From NCBI GenBank assembly GCA_903946925.1, contig CAJAXK010000151.1, positions 1 to 57,319 of the forward strand: a DNA stretch of 57,319 bases, read 5' to 3'. The stretch is from an uncultured Bacteroidales bacterium (GTDB lineage: Bacteria > Bacteroidota > Bacteroidia > Bacteroidales > UBA4417). Shown here piece by piece: positions 33,718 through 42,558 of this stretch (within the stretch, counting starts at the first letter, position 1; every line of letters begins with the position of its first letter). The notes below the pieces were generated by a model. It had not been told where the DNA came from, did not search any database, and was given only the letters and a program-made list of their open reading frames with translations. The translations under genes were made by a program, and so were the position numbers.

Positions 33718-34384
33718 GGGATGGAGGGGATTGAGGTGATTGAGGTGATTGAATGGATTGAGGGGATTAACAAGATTTAATAGATTGCGGGGATTGAAGG
33801 GATTGATGGATTGAATCAGTCGCCAATCTTTTTCCGCAAACTGCTGAGCATTTTTATTAATTCAAGACTCTCAGCATACAAAGTTTTTATCTTCTCATTA
33901 TCAATCAATTTCGTTGTAATTATTAAATCGAGCCACATTTCAGCTTCGTCTGCTTCTTCGACTGATATAGATAATTTACTGAAGAATTCTGGTTTTGAAC
34001 GGCCTCTCAATGCGGCCCGGAAATTTGCATAAGCAGAAGTCCCGGCTTTGGTAAGTTGATAATTCAACACACGAGACCTTGGACTATCAGAAAATTCAGA
34101 TGATAATTCCAAAATATTGCAGGCAAATGCTTTTAACCTATCCCGTATTTTTATCTTGTACCCGATCCATTCATCATTTTCCATAACAACTTATTTAACA
34201 GAACAATTTCTTAGATCAATCTAAAATTCAAAGTAACTGTTGAGTTGTAAAATCATTGACAATGTTTTTATCTGACCCAATTTTTAAACAACAAACAAAA
34301 ATCCCCCTTCAGATATATCCAAAATCAATCCCCTCAATCTCATGAACCGAATCAATCCCATCAATCCCTTCAATCCCCTCAATC
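33718..34384 (-). other. S23-like ORF bracketed by inverted 9-bp arrays (element 1)
   Basis: 33721-33812 carries ~10 tandem units of GATTGAGGN (plus-strand reading). 34324-34384 carries ~7 units of TCAATCCCN, the exact reverse complement. The four-helix-bundle gene lies between. The distal array begins at the stop codon of the acyl-CoA dehydrogenase (34385-34387), and the proximal one ends about 23 nt before the DinD start. In the mRNA the two arrays could pair into a long imperfect stem with the ORF in the loop. Compare element 2 at 37800-38300. Confidence 0.75.
33816..34184 (-). CDS. Four-helix-bundle protein (S23/IVS-like), copy 1
   Basis: A 122-residue all-helical protein of the family encoded inside intervening sequences of some 23S rRNA genes. 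Signature stretches: IKIRDRLKAFACNILEL, SPRSRVLNYQLTKAGTSAYA, NFRAALRGRSKPEFFSKL, VEEADEAEMWLDLI and a final Leu-rich helix. Members form small homo-oligomers; a molecular role is unproven. It sits between the acyl-CoA dehydrogenase and dinD-like genes and is flanked by inverted arrays. Only distant similarity to the second copy at 37839 is visible, so the two were not produced by recent duplication. Confidence 0.85.
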   Translation of the reverse strand: MENDEWIGYKIKIRDRLKAFACNILELSSEFSDSPRSRVLNYQLTKAGTSAYANFRAALRGRSKPEFFSKLSISVEEADEAEMWLDLIITTKLIDNEKIKTLYAESLELIKMLSSLRKKIGD

Positions 34385-35530
34385 CTAACACCCTATATAC
34401 CTCGATATCACCATCCTCTGTATTTCCGATGTACCTTCGCCGATTTGAAGTAAGCGCTGGTCGCGGTAAAATCTTTCCACGGGGTAATCTTTCATCAGGC
34501 CATAGCCGCCGTGGATTTGAACCGCTTCGTCGGCAACTTCTTTTGCAATTTCGGAGCAATATAATTTCGACATGGCTGCTTCTTTGGCAAAAGGCAAATG
34601 ATTGTCTTTCAACCAACAAGCTTTATAAAGCAAAGTTCTGGCAAGTTCTATTTTGGTTGCCATATCCGCTAACTTGAAGCCGATAGCCTGAAACTTTGAA
34701 ATTGGTTGTCCGAACTGTTTCCGTTCCTGTGCATAATTGAGTGCCATTTCGAAAGCTCCCTGAGCACAGCCCAAACCCATTGCTGCAATGGAAAGCCGAC
34801 CGTTGTCGAGTGTGCTGAGCATGATGCGCGATCCATCTCCAACCTTTCCCAGAACGTTGTCATAAGGTACCCGGCATTCGTCGAAGAAAAGTTCGGCAGT
34901 GTCGCTGGCACGCCACATCATTTTGCCATGCATAGCCCTTCGGGTAAAACCCGGTGTATCTTTTTCTACAATAATGGTGGTAAATTCTTTTTTGCCGTTC
35001 GTTTCACCGGTAACAGCCTGAACTGTTGCACCAACAGAAATATCAGAGGATCCGTTGGTTATAAATATTTTTGAGCCCGTAATCACCCATTCGCCATTAT
35101 CGACATAAGCCCGGGTGCGGGTTCCCCGCGAATCGCTGCCTGCATCGGGTTCGGTAAGTCCAAAAGCCCATAATGCTTCACCGGTGCAAAGCTGCGGTAT
35201 ATATTTCTGTTTCTGCTTTTCGGTGCCGTAATAAAACAATGGCCCGATGCCCAGGGAATTGTGGGCAGCTACAGTTGCCGCCTGCGAACCATCAACTCGG
35301 GCAAGTTCCTCAACGGCAATAATATACGACAAGGTATCCATTCCATGTCCACCGTAATCTATCGGCGTGCTGATACCGAACAAGCCCAGTTGCCCCATGT
35401 TTCGTGTTATCTCGGGGGAAAAACGGGCCTCGTCGTCGAGTTCGTGGGCTATGGGTTTTATTTCGCGTTCAGCAAAATCGCGAACCGCTTTGCGGATACT
35501 TTCTTGTTCTTCGGTTAGGTGAAAGTTCAT
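34385..35530 (-). CDS. Acyl-CoA dehydrogenase in leucine cluster
   Basis: FAD enzyme of 381 residues that introduces an alpha-beta double bond into an acyl-CoA and passes electrons to ETF; by context the likely substrate is isovaleryl-CoA. Family motifs: FGISTPIDYGGHGMD, AFGLTEPDAGSDSRGTRT, GSKIFITNG, MWRASDTAELFFDECRVP, ERKQFGQPISKFQ and LLQIGEGTSEIQR. The catalytic Glu is in the C-terminal GEGTSEIQ (as in short/medium-chain enzymes), and the helix-G position where isovaleryl-CoA dehydrogenase has its Glu reads LDNGR, with Gly. The name isovaleryl-CoA dehydrogenase is therefore by context only. The gap to the MCC alpha gene upstream carries a tandem array. Confidence 0.9.
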   Translation of the reverse strand: MNFHLTEEQESIRKAVRDFAEREIKPIAHELDDEARFSPEITRNMGQLGLFGISTPIDYGGHGMDTLSYIIAVEELARVDGSQAATVAAHNSLGIGPLFYYGTEKQKQKYIPQLCTGEALWAFGLTEPDAGSDSRGTRTRAYVDNGEWVITGSKIFITNGSSDISVGATVQAVTGETNGKKEFTTIIVEKDTPGFTRRAMHGKMMWRASDTAELFFDECRVPYDNVLGKVGDGSRIMLSTLDNGRLSIAAMGLGCAQGAFEMALNYAQERKQFGQPISKFQAIGFKLADMATKIELARTLLYKACWLKDNHLPFAKEAAMSKLYCSEIAKEVADEAVQIHGGYGLMKDYPVERFYRDQRLLQIGEGTSEIQRMVISRYIGC

Positions 35531-35533
35531 GGG

Positions 35534-35660
35534 GTTAATGTGCTAATTTGTTAATGCGTTAATGTGCTAATGCGTTAATGAGCTAATTTGCTAATGTGCT
35601 AATTTGGGGATGTGAGGATTTGAGAATTTGGGGATGTGAAGATTTAAGGATTGCGGATTA
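35534..35660. repeat. TTAATGTGC/TAATTTG tandem array between MCC alpha and dehydrogenase genes
   Basis: Units such as TTAATGCG, TAATGTGC and TAATTTG run for about 90 nt, then become GGATGTGA and GGATTGCGGATTATG variants. It lies directly upstream of the dehydrogenase start. No inverted partner is visible here. Confidence 0.7.
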
Positions 35661-35783
35661 TGGATTGCGGATTATGGGTTTTGTAGGTGAAAAAGTAAAA
35701 GTATTACTTTGACAAGCTAAACATTTTGAGATTGAATTTTATTTAAAGAACAAATTGCAATACCATTAATTCCCTTATGCTTT

Positions 35784-37787
35784 TTACTTTGGAGGTGCCA
35801 AGTGTACCAAAGTAGTGTTGCTGTCAACAAGATTTCCGGCGACTACATTAATACGGTCAACCACAGCATCGGCCGGGCTGAGGATGTTATTCTCCATTTT
35901 CATGGCTTCTACAACCAGAAGAATATCACCTTTGCTCACTGCATCGCCTTCATTTACAGCGATTTTTATCACTTTTCCCGGCATTGGAGAAGTTATATTG
36001 CTACCGCTTTCGCCAACTGAATCGAAAACTAAATTGAAATCGGATTGGGCCGGTAAAACATCTTTACGCGTGACTTCAAAAACATGTGTGTTGTAACTTA
36101 CAATTACTTTGCCCGGTTCGGGATGCGATACATAGGTTGTAAATGGTTCACCATTTATTTGGATTTCAATGCTTTGACTTTCTTCCAATTCCTCAAAGCG
36201 GGCCATTACCTGTTCGGAATTTATATCCGCTGAGAGTTCACCCGGTTTAATATTATGGATTTGGCAACGAAAAACTTTTCCTTCCATTTCCAGCTCCGGT
36301 TGCATCATGAGGCGCCAGTATCCGATTTTTCTCCAAATATTTTCTGGATTGTTAGGCTTAACTTTTTCCTTTTTAATGGATTGGCTTACCAATGAAATAG
36401 CCAAAGGTAAAAGCACAGGGATTTTATTGCGCTCATTTTCTATGTCAGCGAGTAGGGATTCTGTGTGTTCGGCACAATAGCGTGTAGAAATGGTATTTTG
36501 TATAAAATCAGTCTGTTTGAGGATTGCATTCAAATAGCTGATGTTGTTCTTAATCCCATGAATGCCATAATTCTGTAAGGCTTCAATCATTTGGAAACGA
36601 GCTTCTTCCCTTGTTTTTCCATGAGTAATGAGTTTTGCAATCATTGGGTCGAAAAAACTGCTAACCTGGTATGGCGTGTTCATGGCATCGTCAACCCGGA
36701 TAAAATCGCCTTTTGGTTTCTGATAAAGGGAGAGTGAGCCGGGAGAAGGCAAAAAGTTGTTTGCAGGATCTTCGGCATAAATCCGGCACTCGATGGAATG
36801 GCCATGTTGTTTTAAGTCGTTTTGTTGCAACCTCAGTACTTGGCCGGAAGCGATGTAGAGTTGCTCTTCTACAATATCAATTCCTGTAGTAAGCTCGGTA
36901 ACAGGATGTTCTACCTGAATTCGGGTATTCATTTCGAGGAAATAAAAATCCAATTGCTTGTCAACCAAAAACTCTATGGTCCCAGCCCCTGAATAATTTA
37001 TCGCTTTCCCGATTTTTACTGCCGATTCGCCCATAAGAGCGCGCAATTCAGGCGTGAGAGTTGGCGATGGCGCTTCTTCAATAATTTTTTGGTAGCGGCG
37101 CTGTATGGTACACTCCCGTTCGAACAAATGGACAACATTGCCAAAATTATCGCCAAGTATCTGTATTTCAATATGGCGTGGCTCCTCCAAATATTTCTCC
37201 ACATATACAGTGCCATCGGCAAAATAGTTTTTAGCTTCGCGCGAAGCAGTTTCTAAAGCTTCGGCAAGGCTTGCTTTATCGTTCACAATACGCATCCCTT
37301 TTCCACCTCCACCACCGGCTGCTTTCACCAAAACAGGAAATCCAATTTTGTCAACCCTGCCAAGTATGGATGACGAATCTCCCGCCAAGCCTTTACTCAA
37401 CGGAACACCGAGTGATTCAACGAAATTGCGGGCTTCCACTTTGTTGCCCATTACCTGCATTACCTTGGCTTCGGGGCCGACAAAAATTATCCCTGCTTCG
37501 TTACAGGCTTTTACCAATGCCGGATTTTCCGAAAGGAAACCATACCCGGGATGTAAAGCATCGCAATGGCTACTTTTGGCAAGGTGGATAATGGCCGGAA
37601 TATTGAGATACGTTTCGGAAAGTTCCGATTTTCCTATACAGTATGCTTCGTCGGCAAAACTATGGTGAAGGCTGCTTTTATCAATTTCGGAATAGATAGC
37701 CACCGTTCGGATTCCCATTTTTCGGGCTGTCCGGATAATTCTTACGGCTATTTCTCCCCTGTTGGCTATTAGTAGTTTTTTGATCAT
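35784..37787 (-). CDS. liuD: 3-methylcrotonyl-CoA carboxylase, biotin-containing alpha subunit
   Basis: ATP-dependent biotin carboxylase fused to a biotin carrier domain, 667 residues. The N-terminal ~450 residues are the ATP-grasp carboxylase (KLLIANRGEIAVRIIRTAR, GYGFLSENPALVKAC, AGGGGGKGMRIV, ERECTIQRRYQKIIEEAPSP, EMNTRIQVEHPVTELTTG). A linker domain follows, then the C-terminal carrier with VVEAMKMENNILSP, whose Lys is biotinylated. It partners with the carboxyltransferase encoded 1.4 kb upstream to make 3-methylglutaconyl-CoA from 3-methylcrotonyl-CoA. A propionyl- or acetyl-CoA carboxylase role is less likely given the hydratase and lyase neighbours. An S23-like element separates it from the hydratase gene. 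Confidence 0.93.
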   Translation of the reverse strand: MIKKLLIANRGEIAVRIIRTARKMGIRTVAIYSEIDKSSLHHSFADEAYCIGKSELSETYLNIPAIIHLAKSSHCDALHPGYGFLSENPALVKACNEAGIIFVGPEAKVMQVMGNKVEARNFVESLGVPLSKGLAGDSSSILGRVDKIGFPVLVKAAGGGGGKGMRIVNDKASLAEALETASREAKNYFADGTVYVEKYLEEPRHIEIQILGDNFGNVVHLFERECTIQRRYQKIIEEAPSPTLTPELRALMGESAVKIGKAINYSGAGTIEFLVDKQLDFYFLEMNTRIQVEHPVTELTTGIDIVEEQLYIASGQVLRLQQNDLKQHGHSIECRIYAEDPANNFLPSPGSLSLYQKPKGDFIRVDDAMNTPYQVSSFFDPMIAKLITHGKTREEARFQMIEALQNYGIHGIKNNISYLNAILKQTDFIQNTISTRYCAEHTESLLADIENERNKIPVLLPLAISLVSQSIKKEKVKPNNPENIWRKIGYWRLMMQPELEMEGKVFRCQIHNIKPGELSADINSEQVMARFEELEESQSIEIQINGEPFTTYVSHPEPGKVIVSYNTHVFEVTRKDVLPAQSDFNLVFDSVGESGSNITSPMPGKVIKIAVNEGDAVSKGDILLVVEAMKMENNILSPADAVVDRINVVAGNLVDSNTTLVHLAPPK

Positions 37788-37799
37788 CTCTCTTTTTAT

Positions 37800-38300
37800 T
37801 GCGGATTTCGGATTGCGGATTGCGGATTTGCTTGCAATTTAAAGTTTACTTTTGACTGTTTTAATTGAAGCTACAGTTATTGAAAGGATTTCGTTTGCTT
37901 CCTTTTTTACGTTTTTGAGGTCTTCTATTTCCATGAACAGTTGAAGTTCTTCAATGATTTCCAACCAGAAAATGGTTTCATCGCACTCTTCTTCAACTAT
38001 TCCCATTTTTGAAATAAAATCTTTTGGTGACTTTGCCCTGCAAGCTGCTCTGTAATTTGCTGCTACTGATGTTGCTGATCTGATAATTTGGTTAGTAATC
38101 ACTTTGCCTTCCTGACTCAAAGGAATTTTCCGTGTAAGCCGTATAATATTGATTGCTAATTGTTTAGTCCTGTTTTGCAGTTCGTATTTATCCATAAAAT
38201 CAGAAACAATCTATTAATTATTCAGTATTATTCATGGCGGCAATCCGCAATCCGCAATCTGAATCTGGTAATCCGAAATCGGCAATCCGAAATCCGAAAT
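37800..38300 (-). other. S23-like ORF bracketed by inverted 7-bp arrays (element 2)
   Basis: 37800-37830 has about four units of GCGGATT/TCGGATT. 38236-38300 has about nine units of AATCCGC/AATCCGA, the reverse complement. Between them is a four-helix-bundle gene. The distal array begins right at the stop codon of the hydratase gene (38302-38304), and the proximal one ends ~12 nt before the MCC alpha start. Unit sequence and length differ from element 1, but the plan is identical. Confidence 0.75.
37839..38195 (-). CDS. Four-helix-bundle protein (S23/IVS-like), copy 2
   Basis: 118 residues, four amphipathic helices: ELQNRTKQLAINIIRLTRKI, then IIRSATSVAANYRAACRAKS (the clearest family signature), then DFISKMGIVEEECDETIFWL and a C-terminal Glu/Lys-rich helix. 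It is the classic form of the family found within 23S rRNA intervening sequences and scattered through bacterial genomes. It occupies the spacer between the hydratase and the biotin carboxylase genes, on the same strand. It would be translated from the catabolic transcript, yet has no evident metabolic role. Confidence 0.88.
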   Translation of the reverse strand: MDKYELQNRTKQLAINIIRLTRKIPLSQEGKVITNQIIRSATSVAANYRAACRAKSPKDFISKMGIVEEECDETIFWLEIIEELQLFMEIEDLKNVKKEANEILSITVASIKTVKSKL

Positions 38301-38301
38301 T

Positions 38302-39090
38302 TCAAACAACCCACCCCGGTTTCCTCTTCTCCAAAAACGCCGCCATACCTTCCTGACCTTCTTCGGATGCCCGTATTTCGGCTATCATTTTTGCAGTGTA
38401 GGATAAGGCCTCATTCAAGTCAATATGATTTACCACTGTATCAATCAGCTTTTTACAATGTGAAATTGCAGCCGGACCACTTGTCAGAAGCATTTGAACC
38501 ATTTGATTGATGTAATCTTCTATTTCGTTGGTTGGCAAGGATTTGTTAACAAGTTTATAATTTTCGGCTTCCTTTCCATTGATGCGCCTTCCGGTGAGCA
38601 TAAGTTCCCGTGCGCCATATTCGCCCACCCGCTTGATCACATAAGGTGAAATACATGCCGGTACAATACCAATTTTCACTTCACTGAGCGAAAAAACGGT
38701 TGTATCGTCGCAAACAGCAATATCACATGCTGCCAGCAAACCATTTGCGCCACCAATTGCTGCACCGTGAACAACCGCAATAGTTGGTTTTGGCGAGGAA
38801 TAAATAGCGTAAAAACATTCCGATAAGCGGTAACTTTCGGCATAATTTTGCTCATAGCTATATTTGGATACATCGCGCATCCAGTTTAAATCGGCACCTG
38901 CGCAAAAAGATTTCCCTTCACCCCGCAGGATTATCACCCGGATTTCCTCCATTTTGGAAGCTTCTAAAAACACCTCTGTCAACTCGGCTATCATCACTTC
39001 GTTAAATGCATTGCGTATATCGGGACGACTGAGTATAATGTTCGCAATGCCGTTTTTTGTATCGAAATTTATTGTGTTGTATGTTTCCAT
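38302..39090 (-). CDS. liuC: Methylglutaconyl-CoA hydratase (enoyl-CoA hydratase family)
   Basis: Hydrates 3-methylglutaconyl-CoA to HMG-CoA. 262 residues of crotonase fold: ILSRPDIRNAFNEVM, the oxyanion segments GKSFCAGADLNWMRD and VVHGAAIGGANGLLAACDIA, then LSEVKIGIVPACISPYVI and VGEYGARELMLTGRRI. The CAGADLNWM string is typical of methylglutaconyl-CoA hydratases rather than generic crotonases. The gene lies 73 nt after the carboxyltransferase gene, and the HMG-CoA lyase for its product is further down the same strand. The array of S23 element 2 starts at its stop codon. Confidence 0.9.
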   Translation of the reverse strand: METYNTINFDTKNGIANIILSRPDIRNAFNEVMIAELTEVFLEASKMEEIRVIILRGEGKSFCAGADLNWMRDVSKYSYEQNYAESYRLSECFYAIYSSPKPTIAVVHGAAIGGANGLLAACDIAVCDDTTVFSLSEVKIGIVPACISPYVIKRVGEYGARELMLTGRRINGKEAENYKLVNKSLPTNEIEDYINQMVQMLLTSGPAAISHCKKLIDTVVNHIDLNEALSYTAKMIAEIRASEEGQEGMAAFLEKRKPGWVV

Positions 39091-39163
39091 TGTTTCTAAT
39101 TTGATGAATTATTTTAAATAGTCTCCTTTTCACCCCTCTTACATTATCCACCCCGCAAGCAAC

Positions 39164-40771
39164 CTACATCCTAAACACCCCATACTTTGTTTCTTCCCAT
39201 TGTTTGTTCATCGAGGCGGCAATTCCCATGGCAAGGACTTTTCGTGTATCGACCGGGTCAATAATTCCATCGTCCCAGAGGCGGGCAGTGCTGAAATAAG
39301 CGGAGCCTTCTTCTTCGTATTTCTTTAAGATCGAATTCCGCATTTCATTTCGGTCGATATCGTTTAATACTTGTCCTTTGGCTTTAAGCTGCTCTTCCTT
39401 TACAGTGATTAATACGCCGGCAGCTTGTTCGCCACCCATAACGCTTATTTTCGAATTCGGCCACATAAACAGCAACCTTGGTTCGTAAGCGCGGCCAGCC
39501 ATGGCATAGTTTCCGGCACCAAAGGAACCGCCAAAAACCACTGTAAATTTTGGTACCCTCGCATTAGCAACAGCATGAACCAGTTTGGCCCCGTCGCGGG
39601 CAATGCCACGGCGTTCGTATTCCTTGCCAACAATAAAACCGGTAATATTTTGCAGGAAAAGTATGGGTACATTGCGAGAAGTGCAGAGTTCAATAAAGTG
39701 GGCACCTTTTAGGGCAGTTTCCGAAAACAAAACGCCGTTGCTTGCCAAAATCCCGACAGGCATGCCCATAATATGAGCAAATCCTGTAACTATGGTTGGA
39801 GCATACCTCGCCTTGAATTCGTGAAAACGGCTGCCGTCAACTATCCTGGCAATAATTTCGTGTGCGTCAATAGGTTTGCGCAAATCAATTGGGGCAATTC
39901 CGTACAATTCGTTAGGATTGTAATAAGGTTCTTCGATAGGTACCAAATCCAGAAACTGTCTTTTGGGTTGTTTTAAGGTCGAAAAAATATTGCGGCAAAT
40001 TTGCAGCGCATGGCTGTCGTTTTCGGCAATATGGTCGGCAACGCCCGAAATGGAGGTGTGGACATCAGCCCCGCCAAGTTCCTCTGCAGTAACTTCTTCG
40101 CCGGTTGCGGCTTTAACCAAAGGCGGTCCGCCAATAAAAATAGTGCCCTGGTTTCTGACAATAATAACTTCGTCGCTCATAGCCGGAACATAAGCTCCAC
40201 CTGCTGTACACGAACCCATTACAACAGCTATTTGAGGAATCCCTTCTGCCGACATGCGGGCCTGGTTGAAAAAGAACCTTCCAAAATCGTATTTATCAGG
40301 AAAAACATTGGCTTGTTCAGGCAGGAAAACCCCGCCCGAATCAACAAGGTAAACACATGGAAGATGGTTTTCCATGGCTATTTCCTGCGCCCGTACATGC
40401 TTTTTGATGCTCTCAGCAATGTATGTGCCGCCTTTCACCGTTGCATCATTGGCCACTATCATGGTTTCGCGCCCATGGATTACACCAATACCAGTAATAA
40501 TTCCGGCTGACGGAAACCCATTTTCATACAAGCCAAAAGCCGCCATGGTGGAAAGTTCCAGAAATGGTGTGCCGGGATCGATCAGCAAGTCAATACGTTC
40601 GCGGGCAAGGAGTTTTCCGCGTTCTTTGTGCCGGCTTACGATGGATGAGGGCGAACCGTTTACAACGCTTTTAAGTGTTGAACGGTATTGTTGCATTATG
40701 TGCCCGTAAGCTTCTAAATTTGCAAGGTATTCGGGCGAATTCGGGTTAATTTTCGATTCAATTCTGTACAA
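39164..40771 (-). CDS. liuB: 3-methylcrotonyl-CoA carboxylase, carboxyltransferase beta subunit
   Basis: Transfers CO2 from carboxybiotin to 3-methylcrotonyl-CoA. 535 residues, two crotonase-like halves. Diagnostic stretches: [71 protein letters not shown] and, in the second half, [19 protein letters not shown]. It opens with [14 protein letters not shown]; known beta subunits have IESKI close to their N-terminus, which supports the TTG at 40771 as the true start, since no upstream ATG is in frame. It is the first gene of the minus-strand leucine cluster and is divergent from pepP. Confidence 0.93.
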   Translation of the reverse strand: MYRIESKINPNSPEYLANLEAYGHIMQQYRSTLKSVVNGSPSSIVSRHKERGKLLARERIDLLIDPGTPFLELSTMAAFGLYENGFPSAGIITGIGVIHGRETMIVANDATVKGGTYIAESIKKHVRAQEIAMENHLPCVYLVDSGGVFLPEQANVFPDKYDFGRFFFNQARMSAEGIPQIAVVMGSCTAGGAYVPAMSDEVIIVRNQGTIFIGGPPLVKAATGEEVTAEELGGADVHTSISGVADHIAENDSHALQICRNIFSTLKQPKRQFLDLVPIEEPYYNPNELYGIAPIDLRKPIDAHEIIARIVDGSRFHEFKARYAPTIVTGFAHIMGMPVGILASNGVLFSETALKGAHFIELCTSRNVPILFLQNITGFIVGKEYERRGIARDGAKLVHAVANARVPKFTVVFGGSFGAGNYAMAGRAYEPRLLFMWPNSKISVMGGEQAAGVLITVKEEQLKAKGQVLNDIDRNEMRNSILKKYEEEGSAYFSTARLWDDGIIDPVDTRKVLAMGIAASMNKQWEETKYGVFRM

Positions 40772-41034
40772 AACACAAAGTTTTTAGTGCCAAAAACTAA
40801 TTTATTGCATTACACAGGCTATGTAAAAATGCCGTATAACGAAACCTAAATTACAAATAAATTTGAATCGGGGTTCTTTTTTAGATTATTTATTCAGATT
40901 TATGGATATATAATTAAAATGGATATTTCAATTGAATATCGAAATTATTGATTATCAATACCTTGATTTACTTTACAAAATTGGAAAGGGAAATATACGT
41001 TCAGGAATTTAAAACCACCAAATAAGAAATAACT
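40772..41034. other. Divergent promoter region between liuB and pepP
   Basis: About 300 nt of A/T-rich DNA between two divergent genes. The pepP -7 box is at 41035. For liuB, TAGTTTTTG (minus strand, near 40790-40800) is one base longer than the consensus. No repeats or ORF were seen. Confidence 0.4.
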
Positions 41035-41042
41035 TATATTTG
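41035..41042 (+). promoter_or_regulatory. Putative -7 box of pepP
   Basis: TATATTTG matches TAnnTTTG, 37 nt before the ATG at 41079. Confidence 0.55.
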
Positions 41043-41078
41043 CATCAACAATAAACCCACAATTAATCCATCCCCACA

Positions 41079-42476
41079 ATGTTCAACCATCAAGTTTATA
41101 CCGAACGCCGCAATGCTTTGCGCAAGCTAATGCCATCAGGCTTAATACTGTTGCCTGGCAATTCCGAATCATCGTATAATTACCCAGCCAACACCTATAC
41201 TTTTAGGCAGGATAGCAACTTTTCGTATTTCTTCGGTCTTGAAAACCCTGATTTCGTGGGTATTATTGATGTGGACAACGACATTGACTATATTTTCGGA
41301 AACGATTTCGAAATTGACGATATCATCTGGATGGGGCCTCAGCCAAAAGTGGTTGATCTGGCCGTGCAGGTTGGGGTTAAAAATACCGCTTCCCTCAACG
41401 AATTGAGTGTTTTTATAAACAATGCCATACAAAAAAGAAGGCCAATCCATTTTGCCCCGACTTACCGCGTAGAAACCACTTTACAGGTTTGTGGACTTTT
41501 GGGATTAAAACCTCTGCGCATCCGCGACCATGCCTCCATGCCGCTTATCGAAGCAATTGTTAAGCTTCGCTCGATAAAAGCTGAAATCGAAATTGCCGAA
41601 ATCGAAAAAGCGGTTGATACTGCTTGGGAAATGTTTACAACCGGAATGCGGATGGCATATCCCGGAAGGAGAGAACAGGAAATAGTTGGAAAAATGGAAG
41701 GCATTTCCATAGCACATGGCCGTCCGGTTTCGTTCCCGATAATCCTGAGTATGAACGGGCAAATCCTACACAATCACCATCACGAAGGTATTCTGGAGCA
41801 AGGCCGCATGATGGTAATGGATGCCGGCACCGAAACCGCACTCAACTATGCAAGCGATATTACCCGCACTGTGCCTGTCGGTGGAAAATTCAGCCAACGC
41901 CAACGCGAGATTTACGAAATTGTACTTAATGCAAACCTGAACTCAATAGCCGCCACGAAACCAGGCACTTTGTACCGCGACTGCCATTTTGTTGCTGCCG
42001 AAACCATTGCAAGCGGATTGAAAGACCTTGGTTTGATGAAAGGCAATGTAAAAGAAGCTGTTGCCGCGGGTGCCCATGCTTTGTTTTTCCCTCACGGATT
42101 GGGCCACATGCTTGGAATGGATGTTCATGATATGGAAGGATTGGGACAAATAAATGTTGGTTACGACAGCGAAATCCAGCCGAGCAAACAGTTTGGCACA
42201 GCTTACCTGAGGCTTGGTCGTCGTTTGCAGACTGGTTTTGTGCTCACCAACGAACCCGGAATCTATTTTATTCCCGAATTGATTGATATGTGGAAAGCCG
42301 AAAAGAAACATCATGAGTTCCTTGATTATGAGAAAATTGAAGGATACCGGAATTTTGGTGGCATCAGGATAGAGGACGATATATTAGTTACAGCAGATGG
42401 ACAACGTGTACTTGGAAAGCCAATTCCAAAAACTGTTGCCGAAGTTGAAGCTACTATGGCAGATAAAATTATGTAA
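41079..42476 (+). CDS. pepP: Xaa-Pro aminopeptidase (M24B, aminopeptidase P)
   Basis: Removes N-terminal residues preceding proline from peptides in the cytoplasm, using a di-manganese centre. 465 residues: N-terminal AMP_N domain (~1-150, with GLILLPGNSESSYNYPANTY and FRQDSNFSYFFGLE) and C-terminal pita-bread peptidase. Metal ligands are visible in MVMDAGTE (Asp), YASDITRT (Asp), PHGLGHMLGMDVHD (His), TNEPGIYF (Glu) and IRIEDDILV (Glu). A strong rho-independent terminator follows at 42504, so the gene is its own unit. Divergent from the leucine cluster, with no functional link evident. Confidence 0.95.
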   Translation: MFNHQVYTERRNALRKLMPSGLILLPGNSESSYNYPANTYTFRQDSNFSYFFGLENPDFVGIIDVDNDIDYIFGNDFEIDDIIWMGPQPKVVDLAVQVGVKNTASLNELSVFINNAIQKRRPIHFAPTYRVETTLQVCGLLGLKPLRIRDHASMPLIEAIVKLRSIKAEIEIAEIEKAVDTAWEMFTTGMRMAYPGRREQEIVGKMEGISIAHGRPVSFPIILSMNGQILHNHHHEGILEQGRMMVMDAGTETALNYASDITRTVPVGGKFSQRQREIYEIVLNANLNSIAATKPGTLYRDCHFVAAETIASGLKDLGLMKGNVKEAVAAGAHALFFPHGLGHMLGMDVHDMEGLGQINVGYDSEIQPSKQFGTAYLRLGRRLQTGFVLTNEPGIYFIPELIDMWKAEKKHHEFLDYEKIEGYRNFGGIRIEDDILVTADGQRVLGKPIPKTVAEVEATMADKIM

Positions 42477-42503
42477 AAAAATCAGTCCGTAACTATTAAT
42501 TGG

Positions 42504-42538
42504 GGAGAGGCTGATATGGGTTCAGTCTCTCCTTTTTT
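42504..42538 (+). terminator. Rho-independent terminator of pepP
   Basis: GGAGAGGCTGA pairs with TCAGTCTCTCC (11 bp, one G-T) around a 7-nt loop, followed directly by TTTTTT. It lies 28 nt after the stop codon. Confidence 0.9.
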
Positions 42539-42558
42539 ATTTAAGCAAACCAAACAAT

